This document shows, piece after piece, positions 23,621 to 36,097 of a stretch of DNA of 64,000 bases. The DNA comes from Megascapheus bottae. Its lineage: Eukaryota > Chordata > Mammalia > Rodentia > Geomyidae. Position 1 is the first letter of the stretch. Each line of letters opens with the position of its first letter. The position numbers and the translations under genes are program-made. The stretch lies in assembly GCA_024803745.1 (NCBI GenBank), contig JANJXV010000004.1, forward strand, positions 41,907,358 through 41,971,357, read 5' to 3'. Under the pieces are notes generated by a model. The model was given only the letters and a program-made list of their open reading frames with translations, had not been told where the DNA came from and did no database searches.

Positions 23621-24516
23621 TTTAAAGCATCTTTTTTAAAAAAAAAAGGCAACAAGAAATTCTTTTGTTTTTCTTGGTGTCTTTGCATTCATCAATTTCT
23701 TTGATAGCATGATTCCCTTTCCAGCATGTTAAATACAATTATTTTCCTTTGGATTTTTATGGAAAGTCAACAAGGGTTAAAAGAGAATTCTACTCATTTT
23801 AAATTTCAGTCAATGTCTTCTAATCAGTTTCAATGAAATCTATTTATAAAATGAACTATGCAAGTATTCAAATTAGCTACAACTGATGAGGATACATGAA
23901 CTATACAGGTTATAATACAAATTTCTTATATAATTATTATAATACTCTCTGTAACGATCTGATTACTAAGAATTAAAACTTTACAATAAAAGGGTAAACT
24001 GATGAGGCAGAAGAAAAAATGCAAGCTAAGTAGCAATAAGGAAATGATTGAAATTTTAAGTAAGCTTTCTTTTGTTAACAGCAGCTTCTCTGGTAAAGAA
24101 AAATTGATTAATTGGAGAAACTGACAAAAATCACCGGAACCTAGTCAATTTCTCTTAGTAGCCATCTTCATGTGTTAAAGACTTTGAAGCAGAAAGACAC
24201 GGATTATCAATTTCCTACAGAAGCTCTTTACACCAGGAAGAGAGAGTAGGGACTGGAGTTGAAAGGGTGGAGGGGAGAACAAAATGGTAAGATGAGTAAA
24301 ACTTGGAGGAAAGATTATAAAATAGCAGTGTTTTAGAAACAATAGGAAATAATGGCAGAAAGGAAACGAAGGCTAATGTGGGAAGCTGTATCCTTCATTC
24401 TTTGTGATGCTGGATTTTATTAGCTAAAATAAAATCTTTCATAGTCTGCTGTTGTATCTAAACAAAAGATTTGAGAAAATACTTAACAAATATCATAAAA
24501 CTAAGTTTCCCAAATG

Positions 24517-24660
24517 CGGTGATTTTGCCCTCCAGGGGACATTCAACGATCCTTGGAGAAATTTTTCAATTGTCACACTGGGAAGGTATGCACGCTGCTT
24601 GCTAGTAGAGGACAGGGATACTGCCAAACAGCTTATGAAGCACAGACTAACCTCTTGCAA
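24517..24660 (+). mobile_element. MER5A-like (hAT-Charlie) relic
   Basis: GATTTTGCCCTCCAGGGGAC, then TTGTCACACTGGGAAGGT and AGAGGACAGGGATACTGCCA follow the order of the MER5A non-autonomous DNA transposon. Termini are not preserved. Confidence 0.7.
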
Positions 24661-24766
24661 CATGCAATGATCTGTTCCCAAAGGTCTAATCAGACCCAAG
24701 GTAGATAGATTGAGAAATTCTGATTCATCTCTTACCAATACCGCTACTATATGCACTTCAAAGTAG

Positions 24767-24868
24767 GTTTCTTTTTGCACTATTAGAGTTTGAACTCAGA
24801 GCTTGTGCTTGTGCTTGATAGGCAGATGCTTTACCCCTTGAGCACATTTCTAGCTCATAAGACATTTC
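24767..24868 (-). mobile_element. ID-like tRNA SINE fragment
   Basis: Complement of GTTTGAACTCAGAGCTTGTG and ATAGGCAGATGCTTTACCCC; a tRNA-like monomer without a Geo partner. Confidence 0.6.
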
Positions 24869-25288
24869 TCTAGAATGTTCTACAATTAAACCTACTGTGT
24901 CATTATCTACTATACTAATTTAATGTTCTACTTTTCACAAAATAAATATTTTCCTTTTAAATTGCTGTGTTTGCCTGTTTCTTCATAGCTCTGTGATTTA
25001 TAGCACAGATGGGTTTCTTGCCTATCCAATGTTGAAATTACTTATAGGCAACACCAACTCCAGATTGATATCTTCCTTTTTTTCCCAATAGTTTTCCTAT
25101 TCCAAGTCTCATGAGACTGATTTTCAGAATTCAAATGTTAATGGTATTTTTAAAATTAAAGATGCTGTATTTTATACTAAAGATTGTTGGTCTATTTCCC
25201 TATTTTTCACATTGGAGATACAAATATAAAAGAAATTCAAAATGGGAGTTGGTGTTTAAGAAAAGGTGTTTTCACTCATTCAATTTTT

Positions 25289-25473
25289 AATGTTTTTTTT
25301 TTTTGCCAGTCCTGAGGCTAGAACTCAGGGTCTGAGCACTGTCGTTAGGCTTTCTCAAGGCTAGAGCCCTACTGTTTCCAGCTTTTTCTATGTATATGGT
25401 ACCAAGGATTCGAACCTGGGTCTTCATGAATGCTAGGCAAGCACTCTACCACTAGGCTAAACTCCCAGCCCTC
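25289..25473 (-). mobile_element. IDL-Geo SINE with deletion
   Basis: T tract and GCCAGTCCTGAGGCTAGAAC; a deletion removes part of the Geo A-box region (GAGCCCTACTGTTTCCAGC); the left unit is complete. Confidence 0.9.
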
Positions 25474-25527
25474 ATTCTATTTTTATACTGTTCAATAATT
25501 ATTGAATACACTTACAGGTTGCTTTTT

Positions 25528-25604
25528 CTTTGTTGTTGTTCTGAGGATCCAACTCAGGGTCATGACATGCCAAGTGCTCACTTACTGAGCTGTATCCCCA
25601 AGCC
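25528..25604 (-). mobile_element. ID SINE monomer
   Basis: Complement of GAGGATCCAACTCAGGGTCA and CACTTACTGAGCTGTATCCC. Confidence 0.75.
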
Positions 25605-26038
25605 GAGATGAATCTCTTGACAGACACCGCTTGTCCCAAGGTTCCTTTGGAAAGTGGTCAGCCTGCTAGCCACTGAGAAGCTCCAGACATCAAATCATTT
25701 TCCCCAATGGTAAAATTAGGACAATAATTGAACTCATTTTCAGAATTCTAAAATTTGTGTGATTAAAAAATGCACAGTACATGGCAAATATGAGTATTCT
25801 GAAAGTGATTATATTGTCATTTTGTGTTGTTCGTCCTTAGTATCATGATTAGTAATAATCATAATATTAGTATATTAGTAATGTACTAGTACATTCATAT
25901 ACTACTAATTGCTACTAATCATTACTACAACAACTGGCTAAGGCTTAAGGATTCTCTGGTTGACAGAAGTCACTGAAGCTTTGGATAATCAATCAGGAAC
26001 CATTTGTCATCTGATGGCTAATTAATGTCTATGTTACT

Positions 26039-26282
26039 GGGCACTGGTGCCTCATGCCTATAATCCTAACAACTCAGGAGGCTAAGATCTGAGGATTGAG
26101 TTCAAAGCCAGTGAGGGCAGGCACCATGAGACTCCCATCTCAAATTTACCACCAGAAAACCAGAAATGGAGCTGTGGCTCAAAACAGTAGAGTGCTAATC
26201 TTAAGCAGGGATAGCATCCATGCCCCAAGTTTAAGACCTATGACTGACCAAAAATAAATAAATAAATACATACATACATATA
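26039..26282 (+). mobile_element. B1-Geo SINE with microsatellite tail
   Basis: GGTGCCTCATGCCTATAATC, then a Geo unit with a small deletion. The tail has evolved into AAAT and CATA units (26253-26282). Confidence 0.9.
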
Positions 26283-27296
26283 AAAAATCATCTTGTTAAA
26301 ACATAGCTTACACATACTATAATATTAGCTGCTTTAAATCTTCTTAGCCAGCTAAGCAAATATTTTTAAATTTCCATACATTTTGGAAATCTTATTTAAT
26401 TTATTTAAATTGATTTTTTATTATCTTTCAGATAATAGTATGACTTCTAAATCTTACCTAAGCTAACTATAAGAATTCCATGACCATACTCCTTAAGTTG
26501 TTCAAACAAGGATTAATAAGACAAACAAATTTAACCAAGAGCATGTGGATGTAAATAGAGATTACAATTTAAGGATGTAGAAATATTAGCACCAATATCT
26601 AGAACACTATTGAAGGAACTTAGGAACTTCAGAAATTTTAATACTATGGTTTAAAGTGTCTATACCTACTGAATCTGCACTGTCTTATTCATCCTGGAAA
26701 AAAAAATCAATGTCAATGTCTCTCCAAGGCCGTAAATAATTACAACACTTCAAAGCCTATCAATATTAGCTTATTTTCATAGTCTATTTTGCCAGTCAGT
26801 CTGCAGTTTCAAAAGCCTTCCTGATAAAATGTTTTAGACAAATAAACATTATCTTTAGAAGGACTGGATTTGGCTTTGCTAATTCCTAAATGTATGAAGT
26901 TTTTTCAATGACAGCAATGTCCAACTGTGCCAAAAATGAACTCTAAGTTAATTTAGAATCTATTATTAATCTATGCTCAACAACATTCTTATCCAAATAA
27001 TTACTTTTCTACAGGTACTTTCTGCTGAGTGATTGCTTTTTCCTGGTATCTGTAGAGTTAAAACTTAAGGTTTTCTTCCCAAGGGAAAGTAGGGAAGGAG
27101 AAAGAAAGGAGAGAAAAGCACTAACAAAAAAGGCCACTCAGAATTGTAATAATTCCTGATGACAGATCAAATTACAATGATCAGTCAATTTGAGGACAGC
27201 AAGTATAAAGATAATTTAGGTAATCTATTTTTTCAATTTGTAGTGTAAAAATAAAAAATTAAAGTAACATTTTTCTACCTCTGAAAAAATTTCATG

Positions 27297-27499
27297 TGGG
27301 GCTGCGAGTTTGGCCTAGTGGTAGAGTGCTTGCCTAGCTTGCACAAAACCCGGGTTCAATTCCTTAGTACCACATGCATAGAAAAAAGCTGGAAGTGGTG
27401 CTGTGGCTTGAGTGGTAGAGCTCTAGCCTTAAGAAAAGTTCAAGGACAGTGCCCAGGCCCTGAGTTCAAGCCTCACAAATGGCAAAAAAAAAAAAAAAT
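27297..27499 (+). mobile_element. IDL-Geo SINE
   Basis: Full-length, A tail of about 15; the 99-codon open frame across it is repeat-derived. Confidence 0.93.
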
Positions 27500-27707
27500 C
27501 ATGTGTTATGAGATTTGTGAGATTTGTGAATGCATATTAAGCAGCAAATCTCACAAGAAATTCAGAAGTATGTTTAGAATACTTCTGGCTTAAAAGTGAC
27601 CAGATATTTTGGACATCTTATAAGATAGAAGGAAAAGTAGTTATCTGATAGGACAATCTCCTAAACATATTATGATGGTTCAAGCATCTTTGATACAAAC
27701 TAATTAC

Positions 27708-27850
27708 TGCCAGACAAGAGTGGCTCATACACGTAATCCCAGGTACTCCGGAGGCTGAGAGCAGAGGATTGTGGTTTAAAGCTATCCTGAGTAGGGAAGT
27801 CTGTGAGGCCCTTATCTCCAATAGACTACCACCAATAAAGCTGGAAATTG
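27708..27850 (+). mobile_element. B1-Geo SINE, 3'-truncated
   Basis: B1-like unit (CAAGAGTGGCTCATACACGT) and linker CTTATCTCCAATAGACTACC, ending just inside the Geo unit. Confidence 0.85.
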
Positions 27851-27950
27851 CTGGGCACTGATGTTTTATGCTTGTCATCCTAGCTACTCAGTAGGTTGAG
27901 ATCTGAGGAACACAGTTCAAAGCTAGCCTGGGCAGGAAAGTCTGTGAGAT

Positions 27951-28146
27951 TTTTTTTTTTTGCCAGTCCTGGGGCTTGAACTCAGGACCCGAGCACTGGC
28001 CTTCAGCTTGCTAAAGGCTAGAACTCTACCACTTGAGCCACAGCACCATTTCCGGCTTTTTCTATGTATGTGGTATGGAAGAATTGAACCAGGTTCATGG
28101 TGCGTGCTAGATGAGTACTCTACCACTGTGTCAAACTCCTGGCCCC
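27951..28146 (-). mobile_element. IDL-Geo SINE (nested)
   Basis: T tract, TGCCAGTCCTGGGGCTTGAA, ending CACTGTGTCAAACTCCTGGC. Confidence 0.92.
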
Positions 28147-28360
28147 CCCCCTTTTTTTTTTAAACTCTGGGCCTAGGTACTGACCTGAGCTTCTTTGGTC
28201 AAGGCTAGTACTCTAGTATTTTGAGCCACCACACCACTTCTGGCTTTTTCTGAAGCGTTTATTGGATATAAGAGTCTCATAAACTTTCCTACACAGACTG
28301 GCTTCGAATCTCAATTCTCCCATCTCCTCCTCCGAGTAGCTAGGATTACAAGAGTAGACA
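28147..28360 (-). mobile_element. B1-Geo SINE (nested)
   Basis: C and T runs, AACTCTGGGCCTAGGTACTG, linker TATTGGATATAAGAGTCTC, B1-like end GAGTAGCTAGGATTACAAG. Confidence 0.9.
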
Positions 28361-28582
28361 CTCCCATGAGACTCTTATCTCCAATTAACCACCAGAAAGT
28401 GATTCTGTGGTTCAAAGTTGGTAGAGTGCTAGCCTTGGGCAGAAGAGCTCAATGACAGTGCCCAGGCCCCGAGTTCAAGCTCCACAAAATGCACAGATAC
28501 AAACGAGAGAAACAATCATATATTTACAACATTTATAATCAAATGATATTATACCCCCAACCTTAATGAGCCTTGGACTTTG

Positions 28583-28832
28583 TGTGTGGTGTGTGTGCGC
28601 GCATAATGGCCAGGGGCTTAAGCTCATGGGCTCCAGCTCTCACCTGGTCTTTTCAAATTAAAGCTGGTGCTCTACCACTTGATCCATGCCTCCAGTCCAA
28701 CATTTCCTTGCTAATTGGAGAATGAGATCTCTTGGACATTTCTCCCAAGGCCATCTTATAACCCTGACATATAGCTCAGTCTTCTGAGTAACTAGGATTA
28801 AAGGCATGTGCCAACAACACCAGCTAAGCTTT
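28583..28832 (-). mobile_element. B1-Geo-like SINE, old
   Basis: A GT-rich tail remnant, then TGGTGCTCTACCACTTGATC, linker TAATTGGAGAATGAGATCTC, and B1-like GAGTAACTAGGATTAAAGGC. Confidence 0.8.
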
Positions 28833-29027
28833 GGATATCTGAAGAAATGAACATAAAGTCAGATATTCATTTCAGAAAGTACTTCTCCACCCAGAAGTCA
28901 AAAGAAAAAGTTTTCAGGAAGATGAACTATGAAAGGAGAATCCTTAAACTTTTTACCTTTTAATATCAAATTTTAATATTAACTGAAAATTCTTAAGTTA
29001 GGAAAAAAAAAGATTCTGGCAATTTTT

Positions 29028-29262
29028 GTGGGGTTTTTTTTGCCAGTCCTGGGGCTTGAGCTCAGCGCCTGAGCACTGTCCTTGGATTTTCTCAAGGCTA
29101 GAGCTCTACCACTTGAGCCTCACCACAACTTCCGGCTTTTTTCTATGTATGTGAAACTGAGGAATTGAACCCGGGTCTTCATGCATGCTAGGCAAAGCAC
29201 TTTACCACTAGGCCAATGCTAGGCAAATCACTCTACCACTAGGCCAAATTTCCAGCCCCTCG
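29028..29262 (-). mobile_element. IDL-Geo SINE with 5'-end duplication
   Basis: A complete dimer; its A-box segment is repeated (ATGCTAGGCAAAGCACTTTA / ATGCTAGGCAAATCACTCTA, period about 32). Flanked by GGCAATTTTT at 29018-29027 and 29263-29272. Confidence 0.92.
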
Positions 29263-29321
29263 GGCAATTTTTTAAAGCTGGTTTTGCTTATTTAACTTTT
29301 TGTTTAAAAACATGGGTTGGA

Positions 29322-30121
29322 CTTCTGGGCATCTACCCTGAACATCATAAACCAAGATATGATAAGGACACCTGCTCAGCTATGTTCATCTCTGCACTAT
29401 TCATAATAGCCATCTGCCCTACTGCAGATGAATGGATACAGAAAATGGGTATATGTATACAATGGAATTCTACATAGCCATCAGACAAAATAAAATAATG
29501 GCATTTGCAGGGAAATGGATGAATCTAGAGCGAATCATGTTGAGTGAGACAAGTCAAGACCTAAGGATCAAAAGGCGCATGGTATCCTTAATATGTGGCT
29601 ATTAAATCCAAAGAGTACAAGAGCGAGCGAGGACTCAATATTTGCATACCCAATGCTATGGACATGGTAATGGAAATATAAACATAACTATAGGGGCCAG
29701 GAGTTTGGCCTAGTGGTTAAAGTGCTTGCCTAGCATACACGAAGACCAGGGTTCGATTCCTTGGTACCACATACATAGAAAAAAAGCCGGAAGTGGTGCT
29801 GAGGCTCAAGTGGTAGAGCTCTAGCCTTGAGAAAGTCCAAGGACAGTGCTCAGGCCCTGAGCTCAAGCCCAGGACTGGCAAAAAAAAAAAAAACCCATAA
29901 CTATATAGACATAAAAACCTATGACTCTATAGACATAATGTTTTATTTCATTAATGTTTCTATGACATACAAACCCTTAGCCTAATTTTGATTAAGTTCT
30001 AAAAACAAAGTCCCCAGTGATTGTATATAGAGATTCCCTTCTTGAACACTTGCTTGTTAAACTTGTCATTTGAAATATGATGTAAAAATCAATGTTAATA
30101 AATTCTTTAATAAAAAATAAA
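29322..30121 (+). mobile_element. 5'-truncated L1 3' end, split by a SINE
   Basis: GGGCATCTACCCTGAACATC, ACAATGGAATTCTACATAGC and the shared 3' UTR ending AATAAATTCTTTAATAAAAA. Interrupted at 29693-29895. Confidence 0.9.
29693..29895 (+). mobile_element. IDL-Geo SINE nested in L1
   Basis: A young-type copy (GTGGTTAAAGTGCTTGCC). Perfect target duplication CATAACTATA at 29683-29692 and 29896-29905. Confidence 0.95.
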
Positions 30122-30152
30122 AATAAATAAATTGAAAAAAAAAACTTGGTTG

Positions 30153-30320
30153 GGGCCAAGAATTAGGCCTAGTGGTAGAGTGCTTGCCTAGCATGCACAA
30201 AGACCTCAGCACCACATTTACAGAAAAAAGCTGGAAATGATGCTGTGGCCCAAGTGGAAAACCCAAGCAAAGTGCTCAGGCCCTGAGTTAAAGCCCCTGG
30301 ACTGGCAAAAAAAAAAAAAC
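30153..30320 (+). mobile_element. IDL-Geo SINE
   Basis: Has deletions in both monomers (GACCTCAGCACCACATTTAC; CAAGTGGAAAACCCAAGC); ends GGACTGGC plus A tail. Confidence 0.9.
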
Positions 30321-30496
30321 CCCAACTCAGTTATAAATTAATTATTTCAATACATCAGTACTAGAATCATATACTTGCATAAGTATCTTGTATCCAAACA
30401 GCAAATTAAAGATGAACGATTTGAAAGATTCAGTATCTTAACTTTTTCCCAAAAGCAAAATTTTAGTGAAAAAGGTAATTAAAATACCAAAAAAGA

Positions 30497-30736
30497 GCCA
30501 GGTGCAGTGGCTCGTGCCTGTAATCCTAGCTACTCAGGAGGCTGAGATCTGAGGATCAAGGTTCAAAGCTAGCCCGGGCACAAAAAGGCCTGAGACTCTT
30601 AACTCCAAATAACCTCTAGAAAACGGGAAGTGGGGCTTGGCTCAAGAGAAGGGTAGTAGCCTTGAGCTGAAGAGCTCAGGGACAGTGCCCAGGCTGAGCT
30701 CCAGCCCCATCCATGACCCACAAAAAAAAAAAAAAA
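30497..30736 (+). mobile_element. B1-Geo SINE
   Basis: AGCCAGGTGCAGTGGCTCGT, TACTCAGGAGGCTGAGATCT, Geo unit CTTGAGCTGAAGAGCTCAGG, A tail. Confidence 0.94.
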
Positions 30737-31198
30737 CCTTAAAATGTAATGAAATAAATAAAAGTTAAAATAACTGTAAAGGACACAGAAAATAAATACT
30801 AAGGGTAAGATTTTAATATCAATGAAATCTTGGATCAACAACACATTACAGACCCTAATTTAAAAAAAGAGAATCCACTGTTATTAACAAAAATTAACCA
30901 GCCTTTTTATGAAGCTCCACAAATCTTTCAACCTAATTTTTAAAGTTTTTTAAAGTATCAAACACAAAAAAAAAATTAAATGATTTTTACTTTTCGCTGT
31001 TCACCCTCAAAGAGAATATTTTCAAATCTAGCTAACCAAGTTGGTAGCAACTCTTGTGATCAAACATCATTACATTTTAACAGCTAAGTCTATAAAAATG
31101 CAAGCAAGCAAGCAAGTTTTAATGCAACAATAGTCAGGAGCATTTATTGAAGTGAGTATAAAAATAGTGCCTTAAATGCATATTAAAAATTTTAATCA

Positions 31199-31405
31199 TG
31201 GGGCCGGGAGTTTGGCCTAGTGGTTAAAGTGCTTGCCTAGCATGCACGAAGACCCGGGTTCAATTCCTTGGTACCACATACATAGAAAAAAGCCGGAAGT
31301 GGTGCTGAGGCTCAAGGGGTAGAGTTCTAGCCTTGAGAAAGTCCAAGGACAGTCCTCAGGCCCTGAGCTCAAAGCCAGGACTGGCAAAAAAAAATAAAAT
31401 AAAAT
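31199..31405 (+). mobile_element. IDL-Geo SINE, young type
   Basis: GTGGTTAAAGTGCTTGCC subtype, nearly consensus. Perfect 13-bp duplication AAAATTTTAATCA at 31186-31198 and 31406-31418. Confidence 0.95.
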
Positions 31406-31633
31406 AAAATTTTAATCACATATCCCCTCTTTTCTATCATAATTTTTTCCTTTCACAATTTATCCCAATCACATCCTTAGTTTCTTACACTTCAAGGCTG
31501 GAGAAATGCACTAAAGTTCAGGAATTTCAAATAGAAAAACAAGTACTGAAAAACTGTTGGGTCCACATTTAAAAGTCAGTACTGTTTTAGAAAGTTAAGT
31601 AATAAACTTTTATGAATTTCTTTAAAAAAAAAA

Positions 31634-31735
31634 AGTGGGGATGCAAAACAAAGTGAGAAATAATTTACCTGCTACCTGGCAAATGTAGCTGTAATCCCTC
31701 TAAACCTTGCTCAGACAAAAAATAAGTTTAAATTT
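31634..31735 (+). mobile_element. LINE 3' tail-like fragment
   Basis: TTTACCTGCTACCTGGCAAATGTA followed by GTAATCCCTCTAAACC resembles the tail at 59545-59700; similarity only. Confidence 0.45.
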
Positions 31736-32616
31736 TTTTTTAAAAAACTAGGATTTGAACATATGGAACATCTGAATTAAAACTGGTATCTTCTTGAAAT
31801 TCACTTCAGCCCTATCAGTGCCTAACAAAAAGGGAAGTCACATGACTTCAGCCATGGAAGAAAAAGAAATGTTTTCTTTGCTTTTTACAGGAAAAAACAA
31901 AAGCTTGATATTAGCTATCCAAGGCCAATGGGTGGGGCCAGCAAGCCCCAACGCTATAATGGATTGAGGTTAGTCTTAACAGAGATCTATTTCTTCACCT
32001 GTTAAAAGGATCAAAACTGTGAATATAACTTGCACTAAAATGAAACAATAAACAATATAAATTAGCATTTAGCAGCAACAAAATTCTGTAGGGACATAAT
32101 TCAGTTTGTAAATTGAATTATTTGCTCCTTTGTTTGGGGGTAAAATCACTGTGATTTCCTACAGAGATACATACCCCAGCCCCCACTGGCACACAGATAC
32201 TTCACAAACCTCTTGAATAAATAGTAGTATCCAATGTCCAGAGTGATGGGTGGTCTTACCATCCTGAATCAGAGCTGTATACTTTGAAGGGCTACTGAGA
32301 TAAGGACAAAGTATTTGTATTTGCTTAAAGCTGGGTCTAGATAGAAAGTCTTTTCACCACTATTGACACAGCTCATAAACATGTACTATTATATATTCAA
32401 GGGAGTTTTAAGACAGAACATTAATGCTAGACATTAAGCACATCAAAATAAGATACTTGGAAGCTTTTTGTAATTTGATTTATATTAATTAATTCAACTT
32501 TTATAAGTAATCACTACATTTTAACAGTCTTTTCAAACTTAACATGTCTTATCAACATGCTTTCACTACCAAAAGGACACTTCTATAATACTAATTCTAT
32601 AATATCACATAAGATA

Positions 32617-32640
32617 ATATATGTTTAAATAAACATATAT
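32617..32640. repeat. Short perfect inverted repeat
   Basis: ATATATGTTTA, two A, TAAACATATAT: 11-bp arms in AT-rich DNA. Confidence 0.8.
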
Positions 32641-33836
32641 ATGTATATATGAAATAAATTGCAGTGCAATAAAAGTTTCTCCAGATAGCAAAGTTAAACC
32701 ACCACTTGGTGTGACAATCAAGCATCAATTACTGTCTACTTTTATGGTACAGGCTTTACATACATCTAGTATTGTTGCTTTTCTTTTGTTTCTTCCAGAG
32801 AAGGCAGCCCCAGAAAAAGATAAGCAATGAATAGTCCTGACCCAGGCTTCTCTGTCCTGATTAAGTGGCCCTGCAACCTGAGCCAAAAGGCGCAAATTCC
32901 TCACCATTCAAAATTTTTCAATGGCAGAGAGAGGCAGCAGAGAGAAAAGACCAAAAGAGGCAGACAAGCAAATCCAACTGTCCCTAGATTCAACTAAAAG
33001 TTTAACTTAAAGATACAAAAAAGAAGCAAGTACTTTGATTAAATTATGGATATAATTTTAGCCAATTGTAAAAAGGAAATTTTATATCCAACAGTTAAAA
33101 CTGAAAAACATTCATTATGGTTTACAATGAAGTATGTTGGCTATTTGTCTCTAATACTTATAATCTATTTAAAAGAATTTCTGAACAGCAAACTAATGTG
33201 TAAATACCAGCACTTCTATCTTGTAAACAAAATCAGATACTATTTAAAGTCACACTTGGAAGACTGATATATTTTGTTACAAACTTTACAATATATCACT
33301 GACAAATTAAGTATTTAAAGTTAAAAGGCACTCTGTTATAGGCAAACTGAAGAAAGACAATTCATTTTAAAAAATTGAGATAAAACAATTTAGGGAATAC
33401 TAAATAGCTGAAGGAACATGTTAAGAGATTAAGGAAAGAAATGGTCATGAATAAATTAGAAATTTACATGCAGTCTGTATTTCACATGACAAAATTATAA
33501 AATTAAACCTAAACTTAAGATGACTTCCAAATTAAAATCACAAAATTTAAAATAGACTTCAACTTTAAGATTAATGAACGTAACAAATTTAAGTGAGACT
33601 TCATTTAAAAGTTGATCTTTATAACAAAAGATTTAACAACAGCTGGTAAAAACTAAGTATATTATCAATAGACCAATAATTGATGATTTTGAGCATTGTC
33701 AAAGGTAAGTTTTTCCAAATAAAAGCTGAAAATTATGTATTTTAATACATGAAATCATACCATAATATTTACTTGGTATTATAGCCAGCCCCAAATAAAG
33801 TAGTAGCATGAAACTTGTTATAAGAAAACTAAATCA

Positions 33837-34044
33837 GGGCCGGGAGTTTGGCCTAGTGGTTAAAGTGCTTGCCTAGCATGCATGAAGACCCGGGTTCGAT
33901 TCCTTGGTACCACATACATAGAAAAAAGCCGGAAGTGGTGCTGAGGCTCAAGTGGTAGAGCGCTAGCCTTGAGAAAGTCCAAGGACAGTGCTCAGGCCCT
34001 GAGCTCAAGCCCAGGACTGGCAAAAAGAAAAAAAAAAAAAAAGA
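33837..34044 (+). mobile_element. IDL-Geo SINE, young type
   Basis: Near-consensus copy with GTGGTTAAAGTGCTTGCC. Perfect 15-bp duplication AAGAAAACTAAATCA at 33822-33836 and 34045-34059. Confidence 0.95.
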
Positions 34045-34141
34045 AAGAAAACTAAATCATTCATAGGAAAAAGAAACTTTTGTCTTTTACAAAATAAAGA
34101 CGATTCAATGGGAAAAAAATCTTATTTAAAAATGTGACACA

Positions 34142-34270
34142 GTGGGGGGAGGGAAATGGGGACCAAGACATGAGAAAGAATATCAATGTTGATGAAGTAA
34201 ATGCACCTTCTCTCTGGTGAATATAATGTAACCTTTCTAATAATTAAAATAAAAAATATATGGAAAAAAG
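34142..34270 (+). mobile_element. Short LINE 3' tail
   Basis: AGACC-type core GGGACCAAGACATGAGAAAG and a tail matching the end of 53923-54301. Flanked by TGTGACACA at 34133-34141 and 34271-34279; only 129 bp long. Confidence 0.8.
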
Positions 34271-34620
34271 TGTGACACAAATTAAAAACCAAAAAGCATA
34301 TTGGGAGCTAGAGAGCTAGAATCCTTGAATTTATCATTCAATAGTGTTTTATACTTTGTAAGTTATGAACAAAAATTATTTGAATAGAAAAAGTACTAGA
34401 TCACAATCTTTCTATGTAATCATTGTTTTCAAATATTTACCTATAATAAGAGTCATCATCTTCCTGACTTATATTCTAAGGATATTTATGCAAAAACCAA
34501 GTTGCCACTGAAATTCAATGTATTTTCTGACAAGAAATAGGAATAACAATAAGTATAATTATGATTTCTTATGAGCAGTTGGTATTGTATGTAAAAGCAC
34601 CTTTGAAATAATGAAATTAA

Positions 34621-34842
34621 GCCAGCACCAGTGGCTCAATTCCTTAATCCTAGTTACTGGGTGGCTAAGATCTGAGGATTGTGGTTTGAAGCCAGCCCAG
34701 GGAGCCAAGTTCTTGAGACCCTTATTTCCAATTAACCAGCAAAAAGTAGAAGTGTGAATCAAGTGGTAGAGATAGCCTTCAGCAAAAAAGCTAAAGTACA
34801 GTGCCCACACCCTGAGCTCAAGCCCCAATACCAACACAAAAA
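34621..34842 (+). mobile_element. B1-Geo SINE
   Basis: GCACCAGTGGCTCAATTCCT, linker TTATTTCCAATTAACCAGC, Geo unit ending GAGCTCAAGCCCCAATACC. Confidence 0.9.
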
Positions 34843-35529
34843 TTTTTTAAAAAGATAAATGTAATTCAGACTAAAGATCATAGAAATGTTTATGCATGCA
34901 TTTCTCCTTTCTCAGCAAAAACTTAACATGTATAGAAGTAATTTCCAGAGAGAAATAAAGAAAAGTAGATAAGAAACATGAAAATTAATATGGGCCTAAT
35001 TTGATAACACTAGACTGTGGCTTGTGCCTGAGACTAATGGAACTAGGTGAGATAATCAATTTAGATGACATATCAAGAATCACATAGGTCAATTGAGCCT
35101 CTAGTCTTCCAGGGTGACTGCAATTAGGTGTGAGTGCATTTCCTGAAGTAAAAAAATGCCCCATAGCATGACAGGTATAGTGGTTATATAACCTTAAAAC
35201 TCATCTAAGGATATGTTCACTGGCTGAATGTTATTGTACATATACACTGTACCTCAATAAATCTACTGAGGCCAAAAATGCAATGAATGACATAAGCTTA
35301 GCATCTTTTCAAAGTCCAGCAACCATTATATTGTGAAAATATCAATAAATATGGGAATTCAAATAAAGGTTAAAACTAAAATCTATTATTACAGTCTTTA
35401 AATCATTTTCATGTATTTTCTTTCCCTTTCTTTTCTGTATATCTGTTGGTTGGTTTGTTTCTGTCTCTCTTTTGCTTTATCATAGAGCCGAGTGCTTTCT
35501 CAAGTCACATCTGCAGCTAAGATTTTGCT

Positions 35530-35650
35530 AGTTATTTTGAATTTGGAGTCTTTCAGATCTCTCTGAAGAGTCTGGCTCACAACAATGATTCTCAGATCTC
35601 AGCTTCCTCAGTAGCTAGGATTACAAGCATGGGCCACAGGTGCCTGCCTC
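35530..35650 (-). mobile_element. B1-Geo left-half fragment
   Basis: Complement of GGCTCACAACAATGATTCTC, AGTAGCTAGGATTACAAGC; the Geo part is degraded. Confidence 0.75.
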
Positions 35651-35856
35651 ATATACCTTATGTTGCACAACTAAACCTCAACCCTCCTTTCCAATGTCCT
35701 TCTCTTACCATGTCATACTATGTCATGCTATGTACAAAAAATACTGACATCCACAAATGCTTCAGCCACTGACAAGTTCTGATAAATATATTATGCACAC
35801 CGGAAGGCACAAGTAAAAGTCATGTAGTCAATAAACTATTAAAAATATGTCTATGT

Positions 35857-36075
35857 CTAGCTGGCCACTGTGGATCTTACCCGTAATCTCAGATATATGG
35901 AGGACATAAATAGGAGAATCACAACAAAGGACAGCCCCAGACACAAAGAGAAGAAACAAAAATAACTAATGCCAAAAACAATTTTAAATAAACAAATGGC
36001 TAGAGGTTCGGCTTAGGTGATAGAGTATCTATCAATCACAAGTACTTAAGAGTTTGAGTACATCAGTACCACTAT
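35857..36075 (+). mobile_element. Old B1 plus ID composite
   Basis: TAGCTGGCCACTGTGGATCT (B1-like) followed by GGTTCGGCTTAGGTGATAGA and AGAGTTTGAGTACATCAGTA (ID-like). No Geo unit. Confidence 0.5.
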
Positions 36076-36097
36076 TTTATATACTTCCAATTTTAGA

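Larger units (their letters stand above)
27851..28500 (+). mobile_element. B1-Geo SINE split by two reverse SINEs
   Basis: The left half lies at 27851-27950 (CATCCTAGCTACTCAGTAGG ... AAAGTCTGTGAGAT). The right half resumes at about 28361-28500 (CATGAGACTCTTATCTCC, Geo unit, GAGTTCAAGCTCCAC). Confidence 0.85.

Noticed and set aside
24452..24780. Overlapping open frames on both strands
   Set aside because: They cover a MER5A-like transposon relic and an ID fragment.
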